DNA of 35,201 bases from an uncultured Lachnospiraceae bacterium. GTDB taxonomy: Bacteria; Bacillota; Clostridia; Lachnospirales; Lachnospiraceae. Position numbers and translations under genes: made by a program. Below the pieces are notes generated by a model. It had not been told where the DNA came from and searched no databases. It saw only the letters and a program-made list of their open reading frames with translations. Where the stretch lies: the NCBI GenBank assembly GCA_947179245.1, contig CAMXBD010000019.1:1-35201 (forward strand), read 5' to 3'. Of this stretch, positions 7,444-15,104 are shown one piece after another (position 1 is the stretch's first letter; each line of letters begins with the position of its first letter).

Positions 7444-8193
7444 TTACTGTGCTGCCTTCACGGAAGTAATATGAGGATTAACGCCCTCATACCAATACAG
7501 AAAACCTTCCATATCAATCTTATCACCAATGTTTAAATTCTTCACTGCGGCATACACATCCGTAGTATTATCACACAGATAGGACTCAACCGTGAAAGTA
7601 TAGGTATTTCCGTCAAGAGATACGTTAAAGTATAAGTCATCTCCATCCTGTCCGGAACCATCCCAATTATACAAAAACGCTACATCATTTCCATCATCAT
7701 CCTGTCCGGCTGCCTCTACAGTCATTCCCTTGAATGCCACAAATTTATTCTGATGATTAATCAGATCATCGGAACCGAGCAAAGATGTAACGTCCTCTGC
7801 CTCTGCCACATAGTTTCCATCTTCGATCTCAAACGTTGCGCCCTCTGCAATCTCAACTTCCCCTGACCATTCAGCCTTATATCCGGTAACCTTGATCTTG
7901 GTTCCCGTTGTCAGTTTGTTGTAATCTTCCTCTGAGCATGTCATGTTATACACAAAATAAGCGCCGTCCTTATCCTGTGTATACACGGTAGCCTTGTTAT
8001 CCCACCATGACTGTTTAGCCTGCACGTAAGTCTCAATTACAACTTCCGACTCTAACTCAGCCGCAACATATTCATCATAGGTCATAACTCCCTCAGATTT
8101 CACATCTGCCCCAGAATCACCGCCTTTAGAGCCACATCCTGCGCAGGCAAGCACAAGTGCCGAAACTACCAGTAACGTTGTAAATTTTTTCAT
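7444..8193 (-). CDS. Unrecognised secreted lipoprotein
   Basis: I do not recognise a named family. The 249-residue product begins MKKFTTLLVVSALVLACAGC, a lipoprotein signal peptide ending in cysteines, followed by a Gly/Ser linker. The mature part is acidic with many aspartates, and has two repeated-looking stretches that read like small beta-barrel (OB-like) units: one around VIETYVQAKQSWWDNKATVY and one around GDKIDMEGFLYWYEGVNPHI. The fold is a guess from the sheet-rich pattern and the LTTGTKIKVTGYKAEW motif. The start at 8193 is chosen because GGGAGGA sits just upstream and the signal peptide starts there; 39 further in-frame codons upstream have no such support. It follows the ABC-importer operon but has a candidate promoter and a hairpin-rich leader of its own. 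Confidence 0.85.
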   Translation of the reverse strand: MKKFTTLLVVSALVLACAGCGSKGGDSGADVKSEGVMTYDEYVAAELESEVVIETYVQAKQSWWDNKATVYTQDKDGAYFVYNMTCSEEDYNKLTTGTKIKVTGYKAEWSGEVEIAEGATFEIEDGNYVAEAEDVTSLLGSDDLINHQNKFVAFKGMTVEAAGQDDDGNDVAFLYNWDGSGQDGDDLYFNVSLDGNTYTFTVESYLCDNTTDVYAAVKNLNIGDKIDMEGFLYWYEGVNPHITSVKAAQ

Positions 8194-8245
8194 TGTTTCC
8201 TCCCATTCTGAAGTGTACACATTCCTCTTCACTATGTAGATTATT

Positions 8246-8294
8246 AAAAAATCGTCGCCAGTCAGCGACGATTCAGAAAATGCTTCGCATTCTC
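8246..8294 (-). terminator. Tandem hairpin with T-run in the lipoprotein leader
   Basis: On the minus strand GAGAATGC-GAA-GCATTTTC (8276-8294) is followed after three bases by ATCGTCGC-N6-GCGACGAT (8251-8272) and TTTTTT. The second hairpin is a textbook intrinsic terminator. It sits 104 bases after the binding-protein gene stop and 52 bases before the lipoprotein start. It can therefore end the ABC operon, attenuate the lipoprotein gene, or both. GCGAC upstream (minus strand of 8312-8317) could pair with the GTCGC arm as an antiterminator. A similar two-hairpin unit occurs at 15059-15104 on the plus strand. Confidence 0.8.
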
Positions 8295-8331
8295 CCTCAA
8301 TTGGCTGCACTGTCGCAATTTTCTATAGAAT

Positions 8332-8359
8332 ACAATAAAAGTATACATGAAATTGTCAA
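8332..8359 (-). promoter_or_regulatory. Candidate promoter for the lipoprotein gene
   Basis: The minus strand shows TTGACA (8354-8359), a 16-base spacer and TATTGT (8332-8337). The -35 lies inside one arm of a perfect 14-bp inverted repeat (8349-8387), so a regulator bound to that repeat would control this promoter. The predicted leader runs through the tandem hairpin. Confidence 0.5.
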
Positions 8360-8387
8360 TAAATCAATTAGCATTATTGACAATTTC
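8349..8387. repeat. Perfect 14-bp inverted repeat across the binding-protein stop codon
   Basis: GAAATTGTCAATAA (8349-8362) and TTATTGACAATTTC (8374-8387) are exact complements separated by 11 bases. One arm encodes the last residues and stop codon of the ABC binding protein; the other holds the -35 TTGACA of the next promoter. There is no T-run, so this is either an operator or a 3'-end protecting stem rather than a terminator. Confidence 0.8.
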
Positions 8388-10014
8388 TCTTCCTATTTAC
8401 CGCCTGTAGAACGACATATGCAATAATTAACAGCCATGCAGATGCCAACGATGCTAACAATATCACGGCTGTTCCCGGAAGTGTTCCCAATTCTTCCTTC
8501 TCAGAAGCCGACCTGCTGTTCTGCATTCTGATCTGATCTAAACGGTACAATGCTGTAATATCATCATAGAGACCTGCAATATAATCATCATCAACCTCCT
8601 GCCCTCTTCTGACAGATTTTACCGTATTTTCGATAAGCTGTCCGGCCGCATCACGAAGAGACGCCGAGCCCACAAACACCGGCGTGACAAAGGTATGTTC
8701 CACATTGTCAAGAAGCAGTCCGGCCGCCTTGATCTTAACATCATAGTGTACAGCATCATCTTCACCGCACCGGCTCAGATAATCCTGATATTCCGCAGAC
8801 TCCTGCGCCTTGGAAGTGACAGGAACATACCCTTCCGTCTCTGCATAGGCAATCTGCACTTCATTGGTCAGCAAATACTGTGTAAACAGCCATGAAGCCA
8901 TAACCTCCTGCGGGTCATCTTTATTAAAAATGCAGACAGACGGTCCCTGCGATATCATCTGCGGATTCGCCGTATCAAACTGCGGAATGCTCATAACTTC
9001 CGTCTCGAAGCTGACTATCTTGTCTTCACTGATATCCGAAAGGGGTGCATCTGTTCCCATCCAAGTTGCCCCCGCCGTGGAATCTATGGCAAAAATGCAC
9101 TGTCCCGCATTTAAGAAGTTAGCAGGATAACTTGAGATTTTAAACGTTGAAAAAGCGCCGCTTAATGCATGTCCGGCTATCGTGTTAAGCAGTTCCTCCG
9201 TAGTATCGTTAAAAAGCAGTATATCCCCGTCGTCAGTGGAATAACCTGCATTCTTTTGCTTAAGCATCTGTATCATCATATTGTCTGTAGACTTATAAAT
9301 AAAAGGAATCATTACCTTCTGCCCGTTGACTGTATAAATTCCTTCTTCGTCTTTCTTAGTGGCAGCCTCGGAGACTTCCCATATAAAATCCCATGTAAGA
9401 ACATCCGGCAGTGTATACCCCAGCTTTTCCACATAAGTTTTGTTCACGTAACACGCTTCCGTTGAACGCATATACGGAAGCGCATAATAATGTCCGTCAA
9501 ATGCGCACTCTTCCAAGAATTGCGGAATAATCTCATCTTCGGCAGGTGAATCAAACTGCACCTTACTCCCGCTAAGGCCATATCTTTCGTCGGCGATCAG
9601 CTCCTCCAGCGGAACAACAAGATTTGTCCCTGTCAGATAGGTTGCTATGTGATCCGGATAAGTAATACACACATTCGGAGTTGTACCAGTTGCAATATTG
9701 GTGATTACATCATTATATATTTTACCGTAATCCGTATACAGACGCAGATTTACCGTAATATTCGGATACAGGTTCTCAAAATCGTCAATTGCTTTCTCAT
9801 AGATTGCAGTCTGTGTCTTATTCGTATCGTTTTTCGCCCAGAATGTGATTTCATACTCCCTTGACTGGTCAAATTCTTCCGGAATCTCAAATGCATCCAT
9901 TCCAACCTGCCCATGACAGCCAGTCAGCCAAACCATGCCGCCAAATACAACGGATAGTGCCAAATATCTGAATCGTTTTCTTGAGAAATTTCTCATGCTC
10001 ATCTTTACAATCAT
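8374..10014 (-). CDS. ABC-importer substrate-binding lipoprotein with C-terminal membrane helix
   Basis: This is a family 1 (carbohydrate-type) extracellular solute-binding protein that would deliver a ligand to the two permeases encoded just upstream. A basic N-terminus and hydrophobic stretch end in the lipobox LTGC (about residues 31-34), then comes YEITFWAKNDTNKTQTAIYE, and later the family features GTTPNVCITYPDHIATYL and AGQCIFAIDSTAGATWMG. At 546 residues it is longer than the usual 420-450. The extra part is a C-terminal tail with a clear hydrophobic segment (GTAVILLASLASAWLLIIAY, about 508-530) followed by NRKRNCQ, predicting a second membrane anchor. The gene is last in the transporter operon, 16 bases after the second permease. 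The ligand cannot be named. The start is uncertain within a few codons. Confidence 0.9.
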   Translation of the reverse strand: MIVKMSMRNFSRKRFRYLALSVVFGGMVWLTGCHGQVGMDAFEIPEEFDQSREYEITFWAKNDTNKTQTAIYEKAIDDFENLYPNITVNLRLYTDYGKIYNDVITNIATGTTPNVCITYPDHIATYLTGTNLVVPLEELIADERYGLSGSKVQFDSPAEDEIIPQFLEECAFDGHYYALPYMRSTEACYVNKTYVEKLGYTLPDVLTWDFIWEVSEAATKKDEEGIYTVNGQKVMIPFIYKSTDNMMIQMLKQKNAGYSTDDGDILLFNDTTEELLNTIAGHALSGAFSTFKISSYPANFLNAGQCIFAIDSTAGATWMGTDAPLSDISEDKIVSFETEVMSIPQFDTANPQMISQGPSVCIFNKDDPQEVMASWLFTQYLLTNEVQIAYAETEGYVPVTSKAQESAEYQDYLSRCGEDDAVHYDVKIKAAGLLLDNVEHTFVTPVFVGSASLRDAAGQLIENTVKSVRRGQEVDDDYIAGLYDDITALYRLDQIRMQNSRSASEKEELGTLPGTAVILLASLASAWLLIIAYVVLQAVNRKRNCQ

Positions 10015-10030
10015 GTCCTTTCGCCAGCTG

Positions 10031-10906
10031 CTAGCCCTTCGTTCCTCCCCTTGATACCCCTTCCATGATTTTTCTGCGAAAGATCAAAAATAGAACAATC
10101 AGAGGAAATGAGATCACTACTACCGCCGCCATCATTGCCGGAATATTTTCCCGTCCGAAACCATTCTCCCGGATCTCCTGAATCCCGTTTGAAACAAGGA
10201 AGTACTTCTCATCATCGGTAATCAGTCTTGGCCATACATAGGAATTCCAACATTCTATCACTTTTAGAATCGTTATAGTAATAAGTGTAGGTCTTGAAAT
10301 CGGCACCATCACCCGTAACAGATATTTCAAATCCGATGTGCCATCCACCTTCGCCGCATAATACAGGCTGTCCGGTATCTGTTCAAAATTCTCTTTTAAC
10401 AGATAAATATAAAACACAGATGTAACGGACGGCAGAATCAGTCCTGCAAAAGAATTACGCATATCCAGATTTGTAACTGTCATATAATTGGTGATGATTA
10501 CTAATTCATTGGGAATCATCATCAAGGAAAGAAAAACGATAAACATAATATTCTTCCCTCTGAAATCAAGACGCGCAAATGCAAACGCCGCCAGCGTGAT
10601 GACAATCAGCATCAGCAAAGTTGTCGCCACTGTAAAAATCATCGTATTCACAAGATATCTTGCAAGAGATACTGTTGTAAAAGCATCCACATAATTTTGC
10701 AATGTGGGGGACAGCGTAAAAAATTTTGGAATATATTCTGAATTATATGCACTGTAACTTTTTACCGATGTCAGGATCATCCAGTAAAAAGGAAACAATA
10801 CGATAACCGCCCATATTATCAACAGTACATAAATAACCGTCCCCGTGATCGCCGATCGTGTTTTTGCCCTTTTTTCAATTTTAATATAATCAGTCACTGT
10901 TTCCAT
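10031..10906 (-). CDS. Carbohydrate-type ABC permease, MalG/UgpE-like
   Basis: This 291-residue inner-membrane permease has six predicted helices. The MalG-type N-terminal helix is followed by FPFYWMILTSVKSYSAYNSE. The cytoplasmic EAA loop LYYAAKVDGTSDLKYLLRV and VPISRPTL couples to the ATPase. It pairs with the MalF-like permease at 10937 and the ATPase at 11845. The ATG at 10906 has AGGGG upstream at good spacing. CUT1 importers typically take oligosaccharides or glycerol phosphates; the substrate here is unknown, and no glycosidase gene lies nearby to suggest one. Confidence 0.94.
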   Translation of the reverse strand: METVTDYIKIEKRAKTRSAITGTVIYVLLIIWAVIVLFPFYWMILTSVKSYSAYNSEYIPKFFTLSPTLQNYVDAFTTVSLARYLVNTMIFTVATTLLMLIVITLAAFAFARLDFRGKNIMFIVFLSLMMIPNELVIITNYMTVTNLDMRNSFAGLILPSVTSVFYIYLLKENFEQIPDSLYYAAKVDGTSDLKYLLRVMVPISRPTLITITILKVIECWNSYVWPRLITDDEKYFLVSNGIQEIRENGFGRENIPAMMAAVVVISFPLIVLFLIFRRKIMEGVSRGGTKG

Positions 10907-10936
10907 ATCCTTGCCCCTCTTAATTCCTTGCCTCTC

Positions 10937-11842
10937 TTAATAATGAATCTTCTTATTACTGATCAGCAGATTAATACAAGTGATCGTAAGAATGATCGCA
11001 AATAATATGATCGCAGCCGCAGATGCATAAGACGGATAGCCGCCGCTGTCACCGTACAGCATGTCATAGACATAACCGACAATCGTATTCATCCCGGCGG
11101 CATTCAGATCCGTTCCAAACAAGGCAACGACATCACTGTACGCCTTAAATGCACCGATAAATCCCGTAATAATCAGATAAAAAATCATAGGTGAGATCAT
11201 CGGAAGTGTAATTCTCATGAAAATTCTGAATTTCGATGTTCCGTCCACTCTTGCCGCGTGATAATATTCCTGATTAACACCGGAAAGTGCACTCGTCAGT
11301 ATCAGAATCTTAAACGGCATAACCACCCATATCGTATAGAAGCACAGTACGAACATCTTTGCCCAATACGGACCGTCAATAAAATCCACACCCTCTCCGC
11401 CAAACCATGCAATCAGCAGATTAATCAGCCCTTCCGAGTATGCTGTCTTTTTAAAAAGAATCATAAAAACCATACCGACAGCCAGCGTATTAGTTACATA
11501 AGGCAGGAAGAAGATCGTCTGGAACAATTCTCTGAGCGGTTTAATCGAATGCAGCCCTATTGAGATCAGAAGCGCGATTCCCGTGGACAGCGGTACGGTA
11601 ATAATCACCAAAATAAAGGTGTTCTTCACAGCTTGAAGGAAATACGGGTCATGCAAGACATATGAATAGTTATACATACCGGTGCCAAAATAAGTCTGCG
11701 ATGCTGAATTATATCCTTCCTCAAAAGAATAAACAAAAACGTCTATCAATGGATATACCATAAACGCACCCAGAAAAAGAATCGCCGGCAAAAGATACAG
11801 CCAGCCTTTCAGACTGCTTCTGCTAAATTTTCTCTTTACCAT
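10937..11842 (-). CDS. Carbohydrate-type ABC permease, MalF/UgpA-like
   Basis: This 301-residue permease begins with a basic stretch and the helix WLYLLPAILFLGAFMVYPL typical of UgpA/MalF-type subunits. The EAA loop YYHAARVDGTSKFRIFMRI followed by TLPMISP is the contact with the ATPase. The gene starts two bases after the ATPase stop codon, with GAGGTG as ribosome binding site inside the ATPase end, so the two are translationally coupled. It forms a heterodimer with the product of 10031-10906. Confidence 0.94.
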   Translation of the reverse strand: MVKRKFSRSSLKGWLYLLPAILFLGAFMVYPLIDVFVYSFEEGYNSASQTYFGTGMYNYSYVLHDPYFLQAVKNTFILVIITVPLSTGIALLISIGLHSIKPLRELFQTIFFLPYVTNTLAVGMVFMILFKKTAYSEGLINLLIAWFGGEGVDFIDGPYWAKMFVLCFYTIWVVMPFKILILTSALSGVNQEYYHAARVDGTSKFRIFMRITLPMISPMIFYLIITGFIGAFKAYSDVVALFGTDLNAAGMNTIVGYVYDMLYGDSGGYPSYASAAAIILFAIILTITCINLLISNKKIHY

Positions 11843-11844
11843 AA

Positions 11845-12966
11845 TTAACGCACCTCAAAATCTACCCGTTCTTCTGTTTCCCGATCAAAAAGAAATACTT
11901 TAGCAGGTATTAGATCAAATCTGACCACAGCATCTTTTCCACTTTGTTCTGTCTCTACGTCTGCTCTGTTTTCCGCATTGATGATTGAACGTATTACAGG
12001 ATTCAAACACTCTTTGTTCGTGGAAACCACGCTGATATCCCGTCCCATTACTTCCACACGGTTCAATGCACATCTGAATGCACCTTCATCATTCAGGATA
12101 AATCCTTCCGGCCTGATACCGACATAAACCGCCCTCTCAGATACCCCGCTGACAGAAAGAACCGCATCTTCTCCTATATAAAGCCTGTTGTCTCTGATTT
12201 GTCCGTTAAATATATTGATGGGCGGCGTTCCGAGAAACTTAGCAACAAACATATTGATCGGAGAATCATAAACCTTCTGCGGCTGGCCAATCTGATGGAC
12301 AACGCCATCCTTCATCACAACAATCATATCAGAAATGCTCATTGCCTCTTCTTGATCATGGGTCACAAATATTGTGGTAATCTTAGTCTCACGCTGAATC
12401 CTGCGGATTTCTTCTCTCGTCTGTAGTCTGAGTCTTGCATCAAGGTTTGAGAGCGGTTCATCGAGCAAGAGTACCTTTGGCATTTTAACTAACGCACGGG
12501 CAATTGCCACACGCTGCTGTTGTCCTCCGGACAACTCGCGGGGTTTGCGCTCCATCAATTCATCGATCTGGACAAGCTTAGCCGCCTCCACCGCCTTCTC
12601 AAGCATCTGCGCCTTAGACAGTTTATCTTTCCCTTTAAAATTCTGCAATGGAAAAAGAATATTCTGTTTCACAGTCAGGTGCGGATACAATGCGTAATTC
12701 TGAAACACAAGACCGATCCCCCTGTTTTCCGGCGGAAGGTCTGTCACATCATCCTCCCCAAAAAATATTCTGCCTTCCGATGGCTTTACCAGCCCGCTGA
12801 TCAGGTTAAGCGTCGTACTCTTACCGCAGCCGGAAGGTCCCAGCAGTCCGATTAATTTACCGTCTGGAATCTCAAAGTTAAAGTTATCGACCGCAATTAC
12901 ATCTTCATGCTTTTTCCTGTCCCGGTTCGGGAACTTCTTTGTCAGATTCTGTAAAACAACTTTCAT
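11845..12966 (-). CDS. ABC importer ATPase, UgpC/MsmX/MalK-like
   Basis: This 373-residue nucleotide-binding subunit has every catalytic motif: Walker A GPSGCGKST (43-51), Q-loop FQNYALYPH, signature LSGGQQQ (145-151), Walker B VLLLDEP (165-171), D-loop and switch H203. A C-terminal TOBE/OB regulatory domain (about 245-373), including VYVGIRPEGFIL, is typical of carbohydrate importers. Many Firmicutes share one such ATPase among several importers; here it is encoded first in the transporter operon, so it may be dedicated. It starts 17 bases after the HI0933-type flavoprotein gene, which may be part of the same transcript. Confidence 0.95.
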   Translation of the reverse strand: MKVVLQNLTKKFPNRDRKKHEDVIAVDNFNFEIPDGKLIGLLGPSGCGKSTTLNLISGLVKPSEGRIFFGEDDVTDLPPENRGIGLVFQNYALYPHLTVKQNILFPLQNFKGKDKLSKAQMLEKAVEAAKLVQIDELMERKPRELSGGQQQRVAIARALVKMPKVLLLDEPLSNLDARLRLQTREEIRRIQRETKITTIFVTHDQEEAMSISDMIVVMKDGVVHQIGQPQKVYDSPINMFVAKFLGTPPINIFNGQIRDNRLYIGEDAVLSVSGVSERAVYVGIRPEGFILNDEGAFRCALNRVEVMGRDISVVSTNKECLNPVIRSIINAENRADVETEQSGKDAVVRFDLIPAKVFLFDRETEERVDFEVR

Positions 12967-12983
12967 GTAAATACCGTACCTTT

Positions 12984-14237
12984 CTATCTCTCTGCCGCCG
13001 CCCGTCCTGCAACACTACCGCTGCTCCACGCCCACTGCAGATTATATCCTCCGCATATGCCGTCTATATCCAATATCTCACCCACAAAAAATAATCCCGG
13101 AATAATACGTGACTCCAACACCTCCGATACTTCATGGCAATCAATACCTCCGGCGCATACCTGCGCCTGATCAAAAGAATTGGTTTCCCTGACCATCACT
13201 GTGAATGAACAGAACAAAGTTTCTAATTTCTTCCTGCACTGCTGGGAAATGCGTTCTGCCGTCTCTGTCTCTTTGATTCCCGACAATTTCAAAAACAACA
13301 GCCCGATTTTCTTATTGACTACTCCGGTCACAAACTGTTCCATTGTCTGTTGTCCCTGTTTCGCCCATCTGGCTGCCCAAAATTCTTCATAACTTGTGCT
13401 ATTTGTAATCCCGACGTTCTCCGAATCTTTATCAAAGTCAGGCAGCAGATTGATCTTTACCGTGACGTCTCTTCCATCCCGCAGGGCATACGCCGCTTCT
13501 CTGCTTAACTGGAACACCGGAATACCGGAAATACCGTAATCTGTCCATTGCAGCTCCCCACGCTCTGAATTCACAGGATGTCCATCAATTTGCAGTGTAA
13601 TCTTCGCATCGCACCGGACACCGGCAACCCGCTTATAGAAGTCCTCTTCACATCTGAGTGCAGTAAGCGCCGGTACCGCCGGCACGATTCGATGTCCTAA
13701 TTTCTTTGCCAGATTAAATCCTGTTCCGTCTGAGCCGGTCTTAGGCGCTGCCTTTCCGCCGCAGGCAAGTATTACAGCATCGTATTTTTGTTTCTTATGT
13801 TCTGTTGTCTCAACAATCATCGTATCCTGCTTGTGCACGATACTGCTCACTTTCTGTTCCGTATGTATTCTTACTTGAAGACGTTCCAACTCATACCTTA
13901 GAACATCTAACACCGTGGACGCCTGCTCACTCGCCGGATAGAGATAACCGTTCCTATCCTTGATACGCATCCCAAGTTCTTCAAAAAATTTCTTAGTCTC
14001 TGCAATGCCAAACCGTTTATATATAGTATCTATGAGCGCTTTTCCGCTTCCATAATAGTAATCCGCTCCCATCAGCTCATTGGAAAAATTACATTTGCCG
14101 TTCCCCGTAGACAGAATCTTCTTCCCTACTCTGTCATTTCTCTCATAGATTGTTACTTCTGCTCCCCTCCGGGCGGCTTGAACCGCCGCCATCATTCCCG
14201 CCGCACCGCCGCCGATCACAGCTATTCTTCTGTCCAT
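12984..14237 (-). CDS. HI0933/YhiN-family flavoprotein
   Basis: This 417-residue protein belongs to the HI0933-like NAD(P)/FAD-dependent oxidoreductases (BaiN/YhiN group). It starts with the FAD motif IAVIGGGAAGMMAAVQAARR, then GKKILSTGNGKCNFSN. It ends with QVCAGGIDCHEV and GLFFVGEILDIDGICGGYNL, which are near-diagnostic of the family. Members bind FAD; one (BaiN) is linked to bile-acid dehydroxylation in Clostridium, but the general substrate is unknown and no bai genes are present here. The start at 14237 is preferred because GGAGGG lies just upstream; an ATG 18 bases earlier has no ribosome binding site and would cover this one. Confidence 0.93.
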   Translation of the reverse strand: MDRRIAVIGGGAAGMMAAVQAARRGAEVTIYERNDRVGKKILSTGNGKCNFSNELMGADYYYGSGKALIDTIYKRFGIAETKKFFEELGMRIKDRNGYLYPASEQASTVLDVLRYELERLQVRIHTEQKVSSIVHKQDTMIVETTEHKKQKYDAVILACGGKAAPKTGSDGTGFNLAKKLGHRIVPAVPALTALRCEEDFYKRVAGVRCDAKITLQIDGHPVNSERGELQWTDYGISGIPVFQLSREAAYALRDGRDVTVKINLLPDFDKDSENVGITNSTSYEEFWAARWAKQGQQTMEQFVTGVVNKKIGLLFLKLSGIKETETAERISQQCRKKLETLFCSFTVMVRETNSFDQAQVCAGGIDCHEVSEVLESRIIPGLFFVGEILDIDGICGGYNLQWAWSSGSVAGRAAAER

Positions 14238-14312
14238 AATCCCTCCATGCGTCAAGTATCAGCGCATTCTGTTCTAAATCCAAAATCTTCCATTTCATAA
14301 GATATCATATCC

Positions 14313-14966
14313 TCAACTGGAATAAGATTCAAGAAAATTATACAGTTCTTCCTCTGTCTCCACGTATTTTCCCTGCATGATTTCCGTCTGCAGTGTCTCA
14401 CTCAGGCTTTCTAACAGAATATCCGTATTCATATATAATGTCTGTTTATCTTCCCGATATACCACGATAAAATGATCCGCCACCATAAGATAGTAACCCG
14501 TATCTTTTTCCAGTTTATAATATTTACAGATTGCCACCCGATCCTTGGAAAATGCCGTCAGTTCTATCGTTTCAAACCCCTGTTCCAGTTCTGTCAGTGG
14601 CGGATTATTATCATATGCCTCCAATTCCTGAATCAATTCTTCCCGGTCCAGCCCGATGTATTTGAGCGGTATACTCTCTTCTGTCTCATTTACCGTACCG
14701 CTTATCAAATCCACTTTCTCAACCAGATATGTCGTATCCGCAGTTACCACAGGTATATTCTCTACTGCCGCCTCTATTACCTGTGGCTGCTGATCGTCAC
14801 TTGCAAAATTCTGCTGTACTTGTTCTTTTTCATAATTACGTGTCTCTTTCACCTGATATCTGTTAGGATAGAAAAACTGCTCTGCTTTGAGCGCAGTATA
14901 TCCTCCCACTCCGAGCATAACGCCCGATAAAACAAGAAAAAGACCGATACGTCTTATAAGTTTCAT
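14313..14966 (-). CDS. BofC-like membrane-anchored extracytoplasmic protein
   Basis: This 217-residue protein has an N-terminal membrane helix (about 7-25) and an acidic extracytoplasmic part. The segment YIGLDREELIQELEAY, then FSKDRVAICKYYKLEK, then YYLMVADHFIVVYREDKQ, follows the order of the C-terminal domain of BofC, the B. subtilis forespore protein that affects pro-sigma-K checkpoint signalling. This resemblance is by eye and moderate. The sporulation genes upstream (yqfC, yqfD, SpoVB-like flippase) fit a developmental role. A candidate promoter at 15025-15052 makes it the first gene of a new transcript that could continue into the flavoprotein and ABC genes, although 75 bases separate it from the next start. 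Confidence 0.75.
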   Translation of the reverse strand: MKLIRRIGLFLVLSGVMLGVGGYTALKAEQFFYPNRYQVKETRNYEKEQVQQNFASDDQQPQVIEAAVENIPVVTADTTYLVEKVDLISGTVNETEESIPLKYIGLDREELIQELEAYDNNPPLTELEQGFETIELTAFSKDRVAICKYYKLEKDTGYYLMVADHFIVVYREDKQTLYMNTDILLESLSETLQTEIMQGKYVETEEELYNFLESYSS

Positions 14967-15024
14967 CCTTCTTATTGCCCTTCTTACCGGATTTCCTGTA
15001 ATCAGTATCAGTCATTTTATAAAT

Positions 15025-15052
15025 TTTATACAGCCACTATCGATATTCACAA
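15025..15052 (-). promoter_or_regulatory. Candidate sigma-A promoter for the BofC-like gene
   Basis: The minus strand shows TTGTGA (15047-15052), a 16-base spacer and TATAAA (15025-15030). It lies just after the tandem hairpin that ends the flippase operon and about 60 bases before the start at 14966. Confidence 0.5.
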
Positions 15053-15058
15053 AATTTT

Positions 15059-15104
15059 CGAGTTTGCGAAGCAAACCTCGCAATCGAGCAGAGCTCGATT
15101 TTTT
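15059..15104 (+). terminator. Tandem hairpin with plus-strand T-run behind the flippase gene
   Basis: On the plus strand CGAG-TTTGC-GAA-GCAAA-C-CTCG (15059-15080) is followed by AATCGAGC-AGA-GCTCGATT (15082-15100) and TTTT. The layout, GCGAAGC loop and final GATTTTTTA match the unit at 8246-8294. The T-run points in the plus direction although the adjacent genes are on minus. For minus-strand transcription the second stem met is followed only by AAAATTTT, so it is a weaker terminator that way. A short plus-strand RNA ending here is possible but no promoter is convincing. Confidence 0.65.

Noticed and set aside
8194-8310. 39-codon extension upstream of the lipoprotein signal peptide
   Set aside because: It would bury the signal peptide, passes through a terminator hairpin, and the GGGAGGA site is placed for the ATG at 8193.
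12984-14237. Bile-acid dehydroxylation (BaiN) function for the HI0933-type flavoprotein
   Set aside because: The family is broad and no other bai gene is in the window; only family membership is supported.
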